The notes under the pieces were generated by a model, which was not told the DNA's origin, ran no database searches, and saw only the letters and a list, made by a program, of their open reading frames with translations. From Xylogone sp. PMI_703 (taxonomy: Eukaryota; Ascomycota; Leotiomycetes): DNA of 64,000 nucleotides. The stretch spans positions 124,001-188,000 of the forward strand of contig JAJTUQ010000011.1 in assembly GCA_021399445.1 (NCBI GenBank). Direction: 5' to 3'. Positions 47,288 to 58,000 of the stretch are shown in pieces (the stretch's first letter is position 1; each line of letters begins with the position of its first letter). The position numbers and the translations under genes are program-made.

Positions 47288-49345
47288 TCAATCATTTTTC
47301 AATGATCCTGCTACGCTCATAAGCGCTTCGACGTATTTTGCTTTTTCGGAATCTGGCTGACATGGGGAGGTAAATAAAAAGTTTTGTAAAGCTTCTACCG
47401 AAGTTTTCCAGATCAATTCGTCTTTCCGCAATGCATTATCAAGAATCTCTGTCATAGTAGTAAGTTTCCCAAATGCTACGGTGGCCTTAGAAGTAGCTGT
47501 TTTCCTGGACGATGACTTTGACTCTTTCAGGATTATAGCAATACATAAAAAACACTTCCTCCGAGCTATTGCTTCAGACTTGCAGTCATGTGCCAATTTA
47601 TCGCCACCCAATGACTTTTGCAAGGAGTCATTTATGCAGCATATTGCATCCATGACCATCTCGTGTGTATCGGTGGTTCGACGCTTCGTATATTGGGATT
47701 TCGGAGGTAAGGGTATTATAGTTCTGAGATCTTCGATAAAGGAGAGAAACCAGAGACTTTGAAGCTTTTGTTTCTCGTCAATGACTAGCTGATTTGGGTT
47801 AAATGTTGAGACGGTCGGTTCAATCGAAAACGGAGATAACGCAGCTGGAGAATTGGATGCGTAAAACCAACTTGGCTTGGACATAGACAACACTCTTTAA
47901 AAATATGTTGGATGGAAGCAGGAAATGGGGTAAACCGTATTGTATTGTAGAATATAGAGTACTACGAGAGCTACAATACAAGGTGAAGTGGAAGCAAGAT
48001 GAGCTAAGCTAAACGAGGAAGTCATGTGATAATCACATGACGACGAGGTACGAGGGGACATGCCAGGAAAGCCAGGATATTTCAACAAAATATAAGCTTG
48101 CAAGGAATAACAGCAGCGTTGATCACATGTAACTTACAGCTCTAGTAGTAGTTTAAGGCGCCAATTATCTTGAAACGCTATGAGTCCTCCTCGATTCGCG
48201 ACTATCTGCCGTAAACCAGAGAGATGTAGCAGCCATTCTTCTTCAGTACCCCAGTGCCTCTTGATTATGGATAGCAGTTAGCTTGGTTAAAATAATTGGT
48301 ATTTATGTATTAGTATGTGGTTTGGAAAGGAAATTAATGAAATCGACAAAGATTTATTTCAGCTCTGGATAGGAATTATATTGATAATTGCGCCTTCCAA
48401 ATCAATGCAAGTGTTGAATATTGCATTATTAAGAAGCCGAATTAACAATGAGGACCAACTTACCTCAAAAGTGAGCAGTCTTAAAACCCCTGAAAGCACA
48501 TCATCACCTACAGCTAAAGTTGGGTCTTGAAGCCATGTGTTCACAAGACTCAATGCCTCTAGCTTGTATTCAAGAGCAGCCGACAAGATGCTCTTACCTC
48601 TCATGCAAGCTCGATGAGCTGCAGCATGAGCAATCATGCCATTAAATGAGGCCGCATTGGAGATATCAATGCGAACCCAAACTTCTCGTATTAAGTTGAA
48701 TCCGCGATCTGTTGATTGATCAAATATCATCGTTGCATATACGCTAAACCCTACCGATCGCGCGATCAGTATTGTATTTATTACAAGCAAACAAGGCTAC
48801 TTGTAATATCTTACAGTAATGTAACAAGCCATGCACTTTTCCAGTAAGGGATATAGGTAGTGTATCAAAAGGATCTACTTTAGCTAAGGAAAGCGCATGT
48901 CGAACCCCAGCAAGTATTCTACCTGGTATACCCTCTTCTTCTAATGTTCTTTTTGGAATGTGGGCGATTGAAGACTGACTTGTATGTTGGCGTGAAGACG
49001 GAGAATGTTCAAAAGAGAGTTGCTCAAAGTTCTCATTCAGGAGTGGCTGGCACTCTTGAGAACGCGGTACCTGCTGTTGAATAGACTTCAGCCGTGGATG
49101 TCGCGGGACCAGCCTGCGGCTGGAGTTGGAACTAGAACGTCGTCGAGATGTCATATTGTGCTTCCTCCGCGCCCATGAGGCGCGGCTAGCAATACTCCTA
49201 ACCCGGACTCGATCATTGTACATTACAAAATTAAGTTGTCCATCTTCTCTTATAGCGGGTAAGTTTGTGACATCAACTAAATCTCTGTTGTAGATCGTTG
49301 GTACTTGCAGCTAGGCCCCATTTCCAACCACCTGAAACGGATCAT
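47288..49345 (-). CDS. fungal-specific transcription-factor-domain protein without zinc cluster
   Basis: Five exons join in phase: 49332-49345, 48815-49284, 48464-48750, 48138-48259 and 47288-47894 (1500 nt, 499 residues). The protein has a basic, serine-rich N-terminus, then HYWFSVYATMIFDQSTDRG and WVRIDISNAASFNG. EYKLEALSLVNTWLQDPTL follows, then LRQIVANRGGLIAF and NWRLKLLLEL, and a C-terminal helical part. This matches the Fungal_trans_2 type domain found in many putative regulators. No C6 zinc cluster precedes it, as in many relatives that begin directly with a short N-terminus. The first exon (four codons) rests on phase and on a weak GTGGTT donor, so the start could instead be the ATG at 49223. 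The last intron is about 240 nt and the third about 200 nt, longer than others here. DNA-binding ability is unproven. Confidence 0.75.
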
Positions 49346-50251
49346 GTAGAAATGTGCTCTGTAATGTGGGCGCAACTCGACTAATTTCCCGCTCACTTGA
49401 TCTCAGGATTATGTGAAGAAAAATATCCAATTGCATATCTATTCAGCGAGGGAATCACGTTGTATGCAAGTGAGACGGTTAATACAGAGGCATGAAGAGA
49501 AAGTATATAACGTCTAGCGTGCCTGCGATACGCCCTAGACCATTAAGAGCTCTAGGCCAGCAAGACCTCATTCGCACACATACACCAACCCATCAACCAG
49601 AGTTAAGTGCTCCTCAGCGAGCGCCCCGCCATTAGAGAATGATAACTTAGCTTTTCCAAGCTAGTATAGTAGCTATTTTGTATGCATTTATGTTGAGGAA
49701 GTACAACGTCTTCCCAGAAGCAACGAGATGTCCCTCATATCTCTAGCCGTCCTAAACCATGTCCGAGCTAAGAATAGGATCCAGGTTACAGGATCGCATG
49801 GTATGGTCAAGATCACCAAGGCTAATGCTATTTCCAAGACCTTTCCCGGTGTGCTCTGATAATAGTAAAGTCACATTAACTCCTTTATACAGCCTCGGAT
49901 CTCTTGCAACTTCGCCGGGACTTCTTGTCAGGAATTAGTGCTTACATAATATGGGCTAAGGGGTTAGCCGAGCAGAGATTTAAGGGGTTCATGTAGTATC
50001 ATCATATATAGCAACTATTAGAGTCACCTCACCATACATTTTATATGCACTCCAGCCTAACCACTGCGCCGTAATCCTTGACAGCGACACAAGCTTTGTC
50101 AGCACACAGCGACGGCTCGACATTCAAAATTGGCCATGCCGACGGACAATCCACTCTTCGCTCATGGCTTCCTAAATAGGATTAGCTACAGACGGTTATG
50201 GGGAGCCGGAGCGCTGGGTCTCTTAGTTAAGCCTGGCACAGAATAACTAAG
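49346..50251. other. intergenic
   Basis: No gene seen. A diverged copy of the CTCATGGCTTCCTAAATAGG-type motif lies at 50145-50183. Confidence 0.4.
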
Positions 50252-50698
50252 TGTGGGAACACAGGGTCCGATTATGGTACGTAAGGATTTTAAGAAAAGA
50301 ATCACCCACCCCCTGCAAGCCTATGGACCAATAATATATATGTATTTGCTCAAAATTAAGGCTGCTTTAATGCCTTCAAGCGAACACACGGTTTTGAATT
50401 TCTCACGCCATACAGTGATTTCATAACTTTAACCAAAGAGCGAGAGAAAATCTCCTGATTAGGCCCAAAAAACCCTCGCTTGCAGGGGGTGGGTGATTCT
50501 TTTCTTAAAATCCTTACGTAGAATGCAAAGAATTAATTGAATTAACTAACTATCCTACAGTGCAATTACAGTACATTATAGTGGCAATTACACTATCGGA
50601 CTACGAATGGAATAGCCTTACATGGCAGGGTTTTCCTGCTAATCCTATTGAGGCAGTAGAGTTTGCGGTCCGTATGCGCAACCGCAATTATTCTGACA
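50252..50698 (+). repeat. TGTCRGAAC-TIR family, copy 3, interrupted
   Basis: The halves 50252-50279 and 50519-50698 together equal the uninterrupted copy at 36103-36310. The 239-bp insertion at 50280-50518 splits it at a TA. Confidence 0.8.
50280..50518. mobile_element. 239-bp MITE with 41-bp perfect TIRs
   Basis: Both ends read CGTAAGGATTTTAAGAAAAG inward and are identical for 41 bp. TA flanks both sides (50278-50279 and 50519-50520). No coding capacity. TA duplication suggests mobilisation by a Tc1/mariner or pogo transposase. Confidence 0.93.
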
Positions 50699-50723
50699 GT
50701 AGATTTGATGATTTGGTCCGACC

Positions 50724-50757
50724 GGGTGGGTGGCCGGACCAACCGGGAAATACGTTA
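50724..50757. mobile_element. relic right TIR of the ACGTAATTCCC family
   Basis: The segment ends GGGAAATACGT followed by TA. Its GGTCCGACC and GGCCGGACC words resemble the end at 5038. No left partner was found. Confidence 0.45.
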
Positions 50758-50856
50758 TAGAGGACGTTGGCATTATTACTCAAACACGGCTCGGAGTTAC
50801 GGAATCATAAACTTTCCTAGGCTGCTATTTACATAAGTTTGCTGTAACTTAAGTTA

Positions 50857-51284
50857 ACGTAATTCCCTGTCCACCCGTACACCCAGTCCACCCGTACACT
50901 GAAATTTACCGCAAAATCCAGCAAAATCATCCCCAGATAACTCAACAACCATGAGATCTTATAGCCTGATATTTTGAAGAATGATATATTATTTTCATCT
51001 AATTTTAAATATTTGGTCTTTTTGTTCGTTAAAGATTTATAATATCCTTAAATATGATTTAGGACTTTAAAATTAAAATTAATTTATTATACTATATAAT
51101 CTAATAATACTAATTATATATAAATTTGTAGATTTGTTATATAACATCCAAAAAGACTAAATCCGAAATTTTAGCTATATTTTATGTGTGGTTATTGAAT
51201 TTGCTGGGGGGTGATTTTGCTGGATTTTGCGGTAAATTTCAGTGTACGGGTGGACTGGGTGTACGGGTGGACAGGGAATTACGT
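50857..51284. mobile_element. 428-bp MITE with 73-bp perfect TIRs
   Basis: Both ends begin ACGTAATTCCCTGTCCACCC and remain identical for about 73 bp, with weaker similarity beyond. TA flanks both sides (50855-50856 and 51285-51286). The centre is AT-rich and non-coding. The terminal sequence relates it to the Tan1-like element at 45173 and the relic end at 3802. Confidence 0.95.
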
Positions 51285-51301
51285 TATAACAATCCATACC
51301 A

Positions 51302-51372
51302 ATACAGATCTGGCTTAAACAATCCATACCTATACAGCCCTAGTATTGCAATACAGTATTGTTGGAAACACT
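51302..51372 (+). repeat. second copy of the CAGTGTTTCC element end
   Basis: It matches 6717-6788 with few differences and ends GTTGGAAACACTG. The 428-bp MITE lies just to the left, so the rest of this element may be split or deleted. Confidence 0.5.
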
Positions 51373-52860
51373 GCTCCAGAGCTTCTTCCACAGCTCCAAA
51401 TACAGCAGCCCAAGATATAATTGTTTTGTTCAAAGTGATAGTGAATTCAGTATATGCCTTTCAAAAATGCTACCGATTCAACATACATGACCCTACTATC
51501 GATGTATATACAACCATGAAACAACGCGCTCAAGAGAAAGCCCAACAATACCACCAGCAAAAAGCGATTGTAGGACATCTCCGAGAAGCCACCATATGGA
51601 ACGTGATCTATGGGCCAGCCCGAGGTGCATACCAACATGATGTATCACAATTATCTGATTGGAAAGAGCTAGAACAAGTGTTATTATTGAAGGTTAAAGA
51701 GAATAAGCGGGCAATGCTCTCTGTTACCGTCCAAATCAAGTTTTCCACGGATGGAGACCCTGATGACTTGCCTTTGCCTGTACCGGAGACTTCTAAAGGC
51801 ACAAAAGGGGCTCCAAAGCGTGTACAAGGCTTGATTGATGGTCAATCAGAGGTTGAATTGCCTGTGAGGAAGCGTCAAACAGCAACTACACGTCAAGAGG
51901 CTGAGTGGGAGCGGTTAAAAGCGGAAGATCAGGAGAAGAATGCCTTCCATGATATTCAACTAAAGTGGAGGTGCAACGTACCGAAATGCACCAATTATGG
52001 GAAAGCTTGTTTCTACTATTTAGATGCTACAAATCCCAGCGGTCAAGTTGTACACTACGAATCGGAAAGGAAGAGTTTTTTACTTGGGCAAAAGCCATAA
52101 AGGAGAAGGCCTTCCGGAGTCGATTTACCACCGCTTGAGCTACTCTCTAAGTTCTTTACTTATCATACAACAGGCAAACCAATAAGAGCGCGCAAAAACA
52201 GGAAGCGGTGAGAAGGAAGGAAGCCAATATCTCATCATCTTCAATACCAGTGATTCATAATCACTTCAGCAATCAACTCCCTTTCCAACCTCCAGTCACC
52301 CTTACGGCCAACCTCATGGCCAACCTTATAGCCAACCTTTACAACCTCCGATACCCCAATGCTCTCCATATTTACCATATATGCCGACGCAGAATACACT
52401 GAACGCTCTAAATCTCGGTTCTGAAATACGTTCAGAGCATGCCTTTTGTCCATCAAGCCCAATTATCACTACAGCTGACCCAGCCGAGCTTACAAAGTCT
52501 TTTGGGAGGTGGATTATGGATCGAGAGAACAACCCTTATAGACGCGCTGATATAACGGAGGCAATCGATCGGATGATTACAGACAAGATAGAACCTGAAT
52601 CTTTGAAGTTGCATAGCCATACCGATTTAAGTATAACAAGGGGGGTATATGTGAAGCTTTTGACGGAGGTTATTGCATGGAAGAAGTGGTATAAGAGCCA
52701 ACGGTTTCCCCCTGAACAAGTCAATACGTCACCTATATCTATACGTTCAGATAATACTCGGGCACCGGAGATTAATAACGATAGTGAAGAAGATGCTGAT
52801 GATCAATGGCCATCACATGCGCCAGAGTATCAATCGGAAGAGGAGGATACGGAGGCATAA
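51373..52860 (+). pseudogene. unknown transposon-associated protein, two parts, frameshifted
   Basis: The first part (to 52100) is helical and charged, with a C-terminal C-x4-C-x5-C...H arrangement (CNVPKC, GKACFYY, VHYE) that could bind zinc. After HYE the sense continues in another frame as TWAKAIKEKAF, so a one-base change lies near 52083; stops follow around 52125-52255. The second part (52381-52860) has a helical block (ELTKSFGRWIMDRENNPY, GVYVKLLTEVIAWKKWYKS) and an acidic tail. I do not recognise the family with certainty. Similar architecture occurs in repeat-associated fungal proteins. It may belong with the transposase on the opposite strand at 53101-54100. Confidence 0.45.
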
Positions 52861-53100
52861 GTGTAAATAGTAATTTTAAATGACGCAATGGGCCAATTTG
52901 TTAAATATTATAAAATTGAATAGATAAATACATCTAGTTTCTACTTTATGTATCTAATATTAAAAATATTATGTTTTTGAAGTGGCGCTATTAAACTTGA
53001 TCAATCTTAATATTCATCGTCAACCCCTAAACGACGCTCAAAAACAACATCAAAAACAACACCCAAATCGCGCTCAAAACTGTGTTTAACGCATTGAATA
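52861..53100. other. gap between convergent transposon genes
   Basis: 240 bp, AT-rich, non-coding, between the unknown protein and the transposase. Confidence 0.5.
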
Positions 53101-54100
53101 TTAATATTCTGGGATTTCTTCATATCCAGCATGTCGAAAATGACCTCTAGCTCTACGTTTAGCACCCTCAGAGTCTAGTTCACCAATTGCTAGAATACCG
53201 GCATGCAAAAAAGCCTCAAAATCAGCATACTCAGCGATAGTACGGTTATTGCGACGAAGCCACTTCTTCAGATCACTGAAACTCTCCTCGATCGGATTGA
53301 GGAATGGACAATAAGGTGGTAGAAACCCTAATAATACTCCCTTCTCGTCACATAACGCTTGAAGCTTATCATTTTGGTGGATAGCACAGTTATCCATCAC
53401 GAAAAATAGATCGTGGCATAGGGAAAGGGTTACATAATGGCAATACATCTTCAGCAACCCATCGAGTAAATATATCGGCGTTTATACTACCTTGGAAGGT
53501 GATAGCGGAGAGATAACCTTCAGTTGTATAAGCTGGCAAAACTGAGTATTTCTGAGTGCGTTTCAACCACTTCTTTTGCTGTGCTGGCAAGCCAATAGGT
53601 GCCCATCCATATCGCCGATATGATGACCGCTCATTTACAGCAGATTCATCAAGAAATACAAGTTGATCAGCCGTCCAATCAAGAAGCTTTATCCTCCAAG
53701 CTGCAATAAGCTCGTCACTACGTTGTGCAGCGATATATTGAAGTTTCTTGTTGGTGATATTTGCACCTTTCACAAGTCGGGATACCATAGAATTGGAAAG
53801 CTTGACGTCAAAGATATCGAATATATGATCTGCCACTTCGTCCAAATAACAGTCGTTATTTAATGCCATATATTCAATCACTGATTCTTCGATTTCCGGA
53901 GTCGCTGCACGAGGCCGTCCAACCTTTTGATTGATATCATAGCCAATAGCATCATCTAGCCTTTTCTTGCGCCGTATATATCGAATTGTTTCATAAGTAG
54001 TGCCATAGGTTTTGGCTACTTCATACAGGTTAGCTTTGGAGTGGCTAGAAAGAAGAGTTTTGATCGATTTAACAACGTGTGGTGGAAGGCGTGGAGCCAT
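53101..54100 (-). pseudogene. DDE_3 (Tc1-like/IS630) transposase with one frameshift
   Basis: ATG at 54100 opens an HTH region (KANLYEVAKTYGTTYETIRY), then GRPRAATPEIEE. The catalytic residues are in VFLDESAVNERSSY (first aspartate), VMDNCAIHQND (second) and PFLNPIEESFSDLKKWL (glutamate). The frame breaks once, at a run of five T on the coding strand (53402-53406). Four T would join RSIF directly to VMDN and restore about 330 residues. This single change is the only visible defect, so the copy is young or the base is a sequencing error. Clear terminal repeats were not found. Confidence 0.85.
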
Positions 54101-54344
54101 AACAACAATTGAAACTCAGAATTAAGACATACCAATATTGCAAGATTCATTTAGAAGCTTCGAATACACAATAAATATGGCCAATGGCGGTAAATATGGC
54201 AAATACAGGCTCACCGATCCTCATCCATCGAGTTTGGGCGCGTCTCGCGTACAAAAGTGATGACGCGGGCCCATTTTACGCGAAAAAAAAAGGCACATTT
54301 AGGAATCGACAGTACTAGTCTTTTGCTCGTACTATCCAATAGCT
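54101..54344. other. 5' flank of the DDE_3 transposase
   Basis: No gene seen. A run of nine A precedes the hairpin region. Confidence 0.4.
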
Positions 54345-54436
54345 AGTAATCGTCGACCCGCCTAATCGGCCTTCATTTCTATTCGTCGGAGGGAACGAAT
54401 AGAAATGAAGGCCGATTAAGCGAGCCGACGATTACT
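54345..54436. repeat. 92-bp near-perfect hairpin
   Basis: The arms 54345-54386 and 54395-54436 are inverted copies differing at only a few positions, around an 8-base loop CGGAGGGA. A weaker pairing extends outward through GTACTATCCA / TGGTAGTAC. The region after it repeats TAGTACTACCCCATAGCTAG-like words. Confidence 0.85.
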
Positions 54437-55074
54437 GGCGGAATGGTAGTACTGCTTTTCTTTTAGTACTACCCCATAGCTAGTACGACCTTATAGCTTG
54501 CACAATCCTTTCTATAGTACTAGTGTTGAACTTCTACTATCCCTTCGCTAGTATTAATAATGCAATAGTACTTAGCGAAACTGAAATCAGGTCCCCGTTA
54601 GCCGTCTTAACTTATACTGTATTGACTTAAGGTGGGCAGAATAAGGGTCTGAAACAAGGACAGCGCCTGCTCAAGATAGTGAGGCGGTGAGGAAACCTGG
54701 GCTCAGGGCTGACTCCATCCTACCATATTGTTTAGGGGACTTTTCTCGTGAGCTGTACACAGGGCAGCCCAGCCTGCTTGGCCCAAGCGCCCATTCGGAG
54801 ACTAAACAAGCGGGTGTACAGGTAAGGCAATCCTCTAATTCCGTCTTCCAGCTTTGTGTCTACTGTACGGATCCGTAGGGCATTGATCGTGGAGATAGTC
54901 GGGACTATGGATTTCTAAGTCCGATTTGTTTCACCGTTTCAAGCATCCCACTTCAAAACATTGTCGTCGTAACCTTTATCATTCTTTATACTCTTTTCTG
55001 GTAGAGTCTGGTTGAGGCTGACCTCGAACCCTCACCAGCCATAACTGTGCTGATATTTCTTGTCGTCACATACG
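54437..55074. other. 5' flank of the ABC transporter
   Basis: Short GTACTA...CTAGTA motifs recur at about 54467-54485 and 54515-54550. No other gene seen. Confidence 0.4.
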
Positions 55075-58000
55075 ATGGATCTTAGGGCGAGTGCTGCTGG
55101 CTGCCCTCTTAGTGCAGACCGAGTGTTCGGCCCAGTGGTCATAAGAGCTTGCCGCCAGGGATTTGATTTTACCCTATTATTTGAACAGACTATACTCTCA
55201 ATTGCGCCAACCTCCATCTTTCTTCTTGTGGTGCCACTGAGGTTGTTCTGGTTGGGGAAGTCGAGCGTGAAAAGCGTCTCAGGATTTTCAAGTTATGCCT
55301 GGAAAGGGGTACGTCTCCAACACACCCGCCTCGAATGTCAAACTTATGAAACGTGGACCAGATTGCAATAACGATTCTTGCTGGATTACAATTAGTGCAG
55401 ATAATATTGTGGTCCGTTAATCCTGCTCTGCAAAATGTTGCAACTCTCCCGGCTGCCATATTGTCTTTCATCGCTACGATCGGTGTCCTATTGTTATCCT
55501 ATGTGGAGCAACAACGGTCTGTTCGACCTTCGACACCAGTGTGTTTGTATTTGTTTGCTTCTCTGCTTCTTGACATTCCTCAAGCGAGAACTTTATACCT
55601 CCGCAATGGGCATCTGTCAATAGCGGTCATATTCACCCTCACCATGGGCGCAAGAGCATTGGTCTTGACTCTGGAGAGCCAAGAAAAGACGAAGAGACTC
55701 AAACAACCATACACCCAATATCCGCCAGAAGCAACACGAGGTATCTTGGACCGAAGCCTGCTTTGGTGGCTCAACCCTCTTTTCATCAAAGGTTACCGGA
55801 CATTGCTCACTTTAGATGATCTCTATCCAATTGATCCAGATTTATCTTCTCAAATGCTTCGAGAAAATGCACAGAAGATATGGGACAGACGCTGTAAAAT
55901 CACTCCCCTTTCTCCTACTCTCCCTCCCTTCTTCCTTTTGATTTGACCAATTTATGACTTGTTGAAGTATTACTAACTTCGGCAGCCAAGCCGGAACGTC
56001 GCTATAGCCTACCACTGGCATGTGCTCGATGTCTTATTTGGCCTATCCTTCGAATAGCCCCGCCCCGGCTCTTCTTGATCGGATTTACCTATGCTCAACC
56101 ATTTTTAATAAGCACAACTATCAGCTATGTTGAAGAACCGAGGTTGAGAGAGAACAGCAATAATGGTCTGGGTCTCATTGCCGCTGCATTTTTCGTATAT
56201 ACTGGAATTGCTGTAAGACTCGCCTTGGTAACTAGTTTCTCTTTAAGCTAATTTTGATTAGATCTGTACTGTTGGCTACAATCAACAACTTTTCCGATCA
56301 ATTACGATACTGCGAGGTATACTTGTCGGACTCATCTATAATAAAACTCTTATATCACCAGACGGACTTAATGATGATTCTGCAGCTGTAACTCTCATGA
56401 GCACGGATATTGATAGAATAGCAGTTGCCATGCAGTCTATCCACGAGATATGGGGAAGACTTATTGAAGTTGCAATAGGCATGTGGCTTCTTGAGAAGCA
56501 GCTGGGTGCCGTTTGTGTAATACCAATAATTATCATTATCAGTGAGTGTTCTGAATTTAGGGTATGGATCATCTACTAAAGGCGGGTAGTTAGTGGAGTG
56601 GCTAATTCTCAAATGGCAAATATTATGAGTATAAAGCAAAAGATTTGGAATGGTGCGATTCAGCGCCGTATTAGTATGACTGCAACTATGCTGGGATCCA
56701 TGAAGAACGTCAAAATGATGGGTCTCTCTAGATTTATGGTTCGCAACATACAAAACCAACGTATCCATGAGCTTAATATGGCAACAGGGTATAGATGGAT
56801 GAATGTGAATACCAATGTTGTTTGTGAGTGAACTTGATCTCACTTTGACCAACTAAGTAACATTATGTAGCGAACTGCCCGCTAATCTTCGCCCCTGTTC
56901 TGACCTTCATTGCCTTTGTCATCCGGGCAAAAATCAGTGGCTCGAGCTCACTCACCACGAACAAGGCTTTCACTGCTCTCTCTATTATCACATTAGTCAC
57001 ACAGCCTGCCGCTCAGTTGATTTCAGCAATTCCAAATACCTTTGCGTGCCTTGGCTGTTTTGAGCGCATCCAGAAATACCTTCTTTCTCCAAAACGAAAC
57101 GATCAAAGGCAAATTCTGGAACCACCAAATCGCTCTGATTATTCAAGTCTTAGTTCAATCTCCAAAGATGATATTGCATTTCAAGATCTTCAAACTAAAA
57201 CTCCTTTCCGCTCGGATACTTCCATAGTGGCAGTATCACTACGCCAGCTTAGTGTGCGACCTGCACCAGAGGCAGAAATTGCAATTCAAGACATCAGTCT
57301 TCATTTCAATATTGGCACTTTAAATATGGTTACTGGGCCTGTAGGGTCTGGAAAATCTACGATGATGAGGGCAATTCTGGGTGAACTGCCGTATGATAGT
57401 GGCGCGGTGATTGTATCTTCAGTTTCAATGTCGTATTGCTCCCAGACTCCATGGCTTCTCAATGCAAGTATCAAGCAAATTATCCGCGGACTAGACTGGG
57501 GGAGCGCGACTAATGAGGAATGGTATCAAACCGTCTTACACGCTTGTGCGCTTGATCAAGACATCGTCCAGTTTCCACAAGGCGATGAGAGTATTATTGG
57601 CAATCGAGGGTTGACCCTCAGTGGAGGTCAAAAGCAGAGATTGGTAGGCGACTTCATCACTTGGCCTATTATACGTAATATAGCTGACTGACACCGTATA
57701 GGCTCTAGCTAGAGCCTTATACACTCGTAGAGAGATCATTGTTCTTGATGATATTTTGAGCGCATTGGATGCCAAGACGGAAAAGCTTGTTGTTGAACGA
57801 CTATTCGGGCCAGGAGGTATTCTGAAAAAATTCGGATTAACTGTTATACTTGTCACGCATTCAAGTGAGTATGGCCTAAAACTCATTACAAAGCGGATTG
57901 TTAACAACGATTTTAGCTCGTCATTTCCAGTTAGCAGATAAAATTATTGTTCTCGATAAAGATGGAAGAGTAGCTGAGCAAGGAAACTTTGATACATTAA

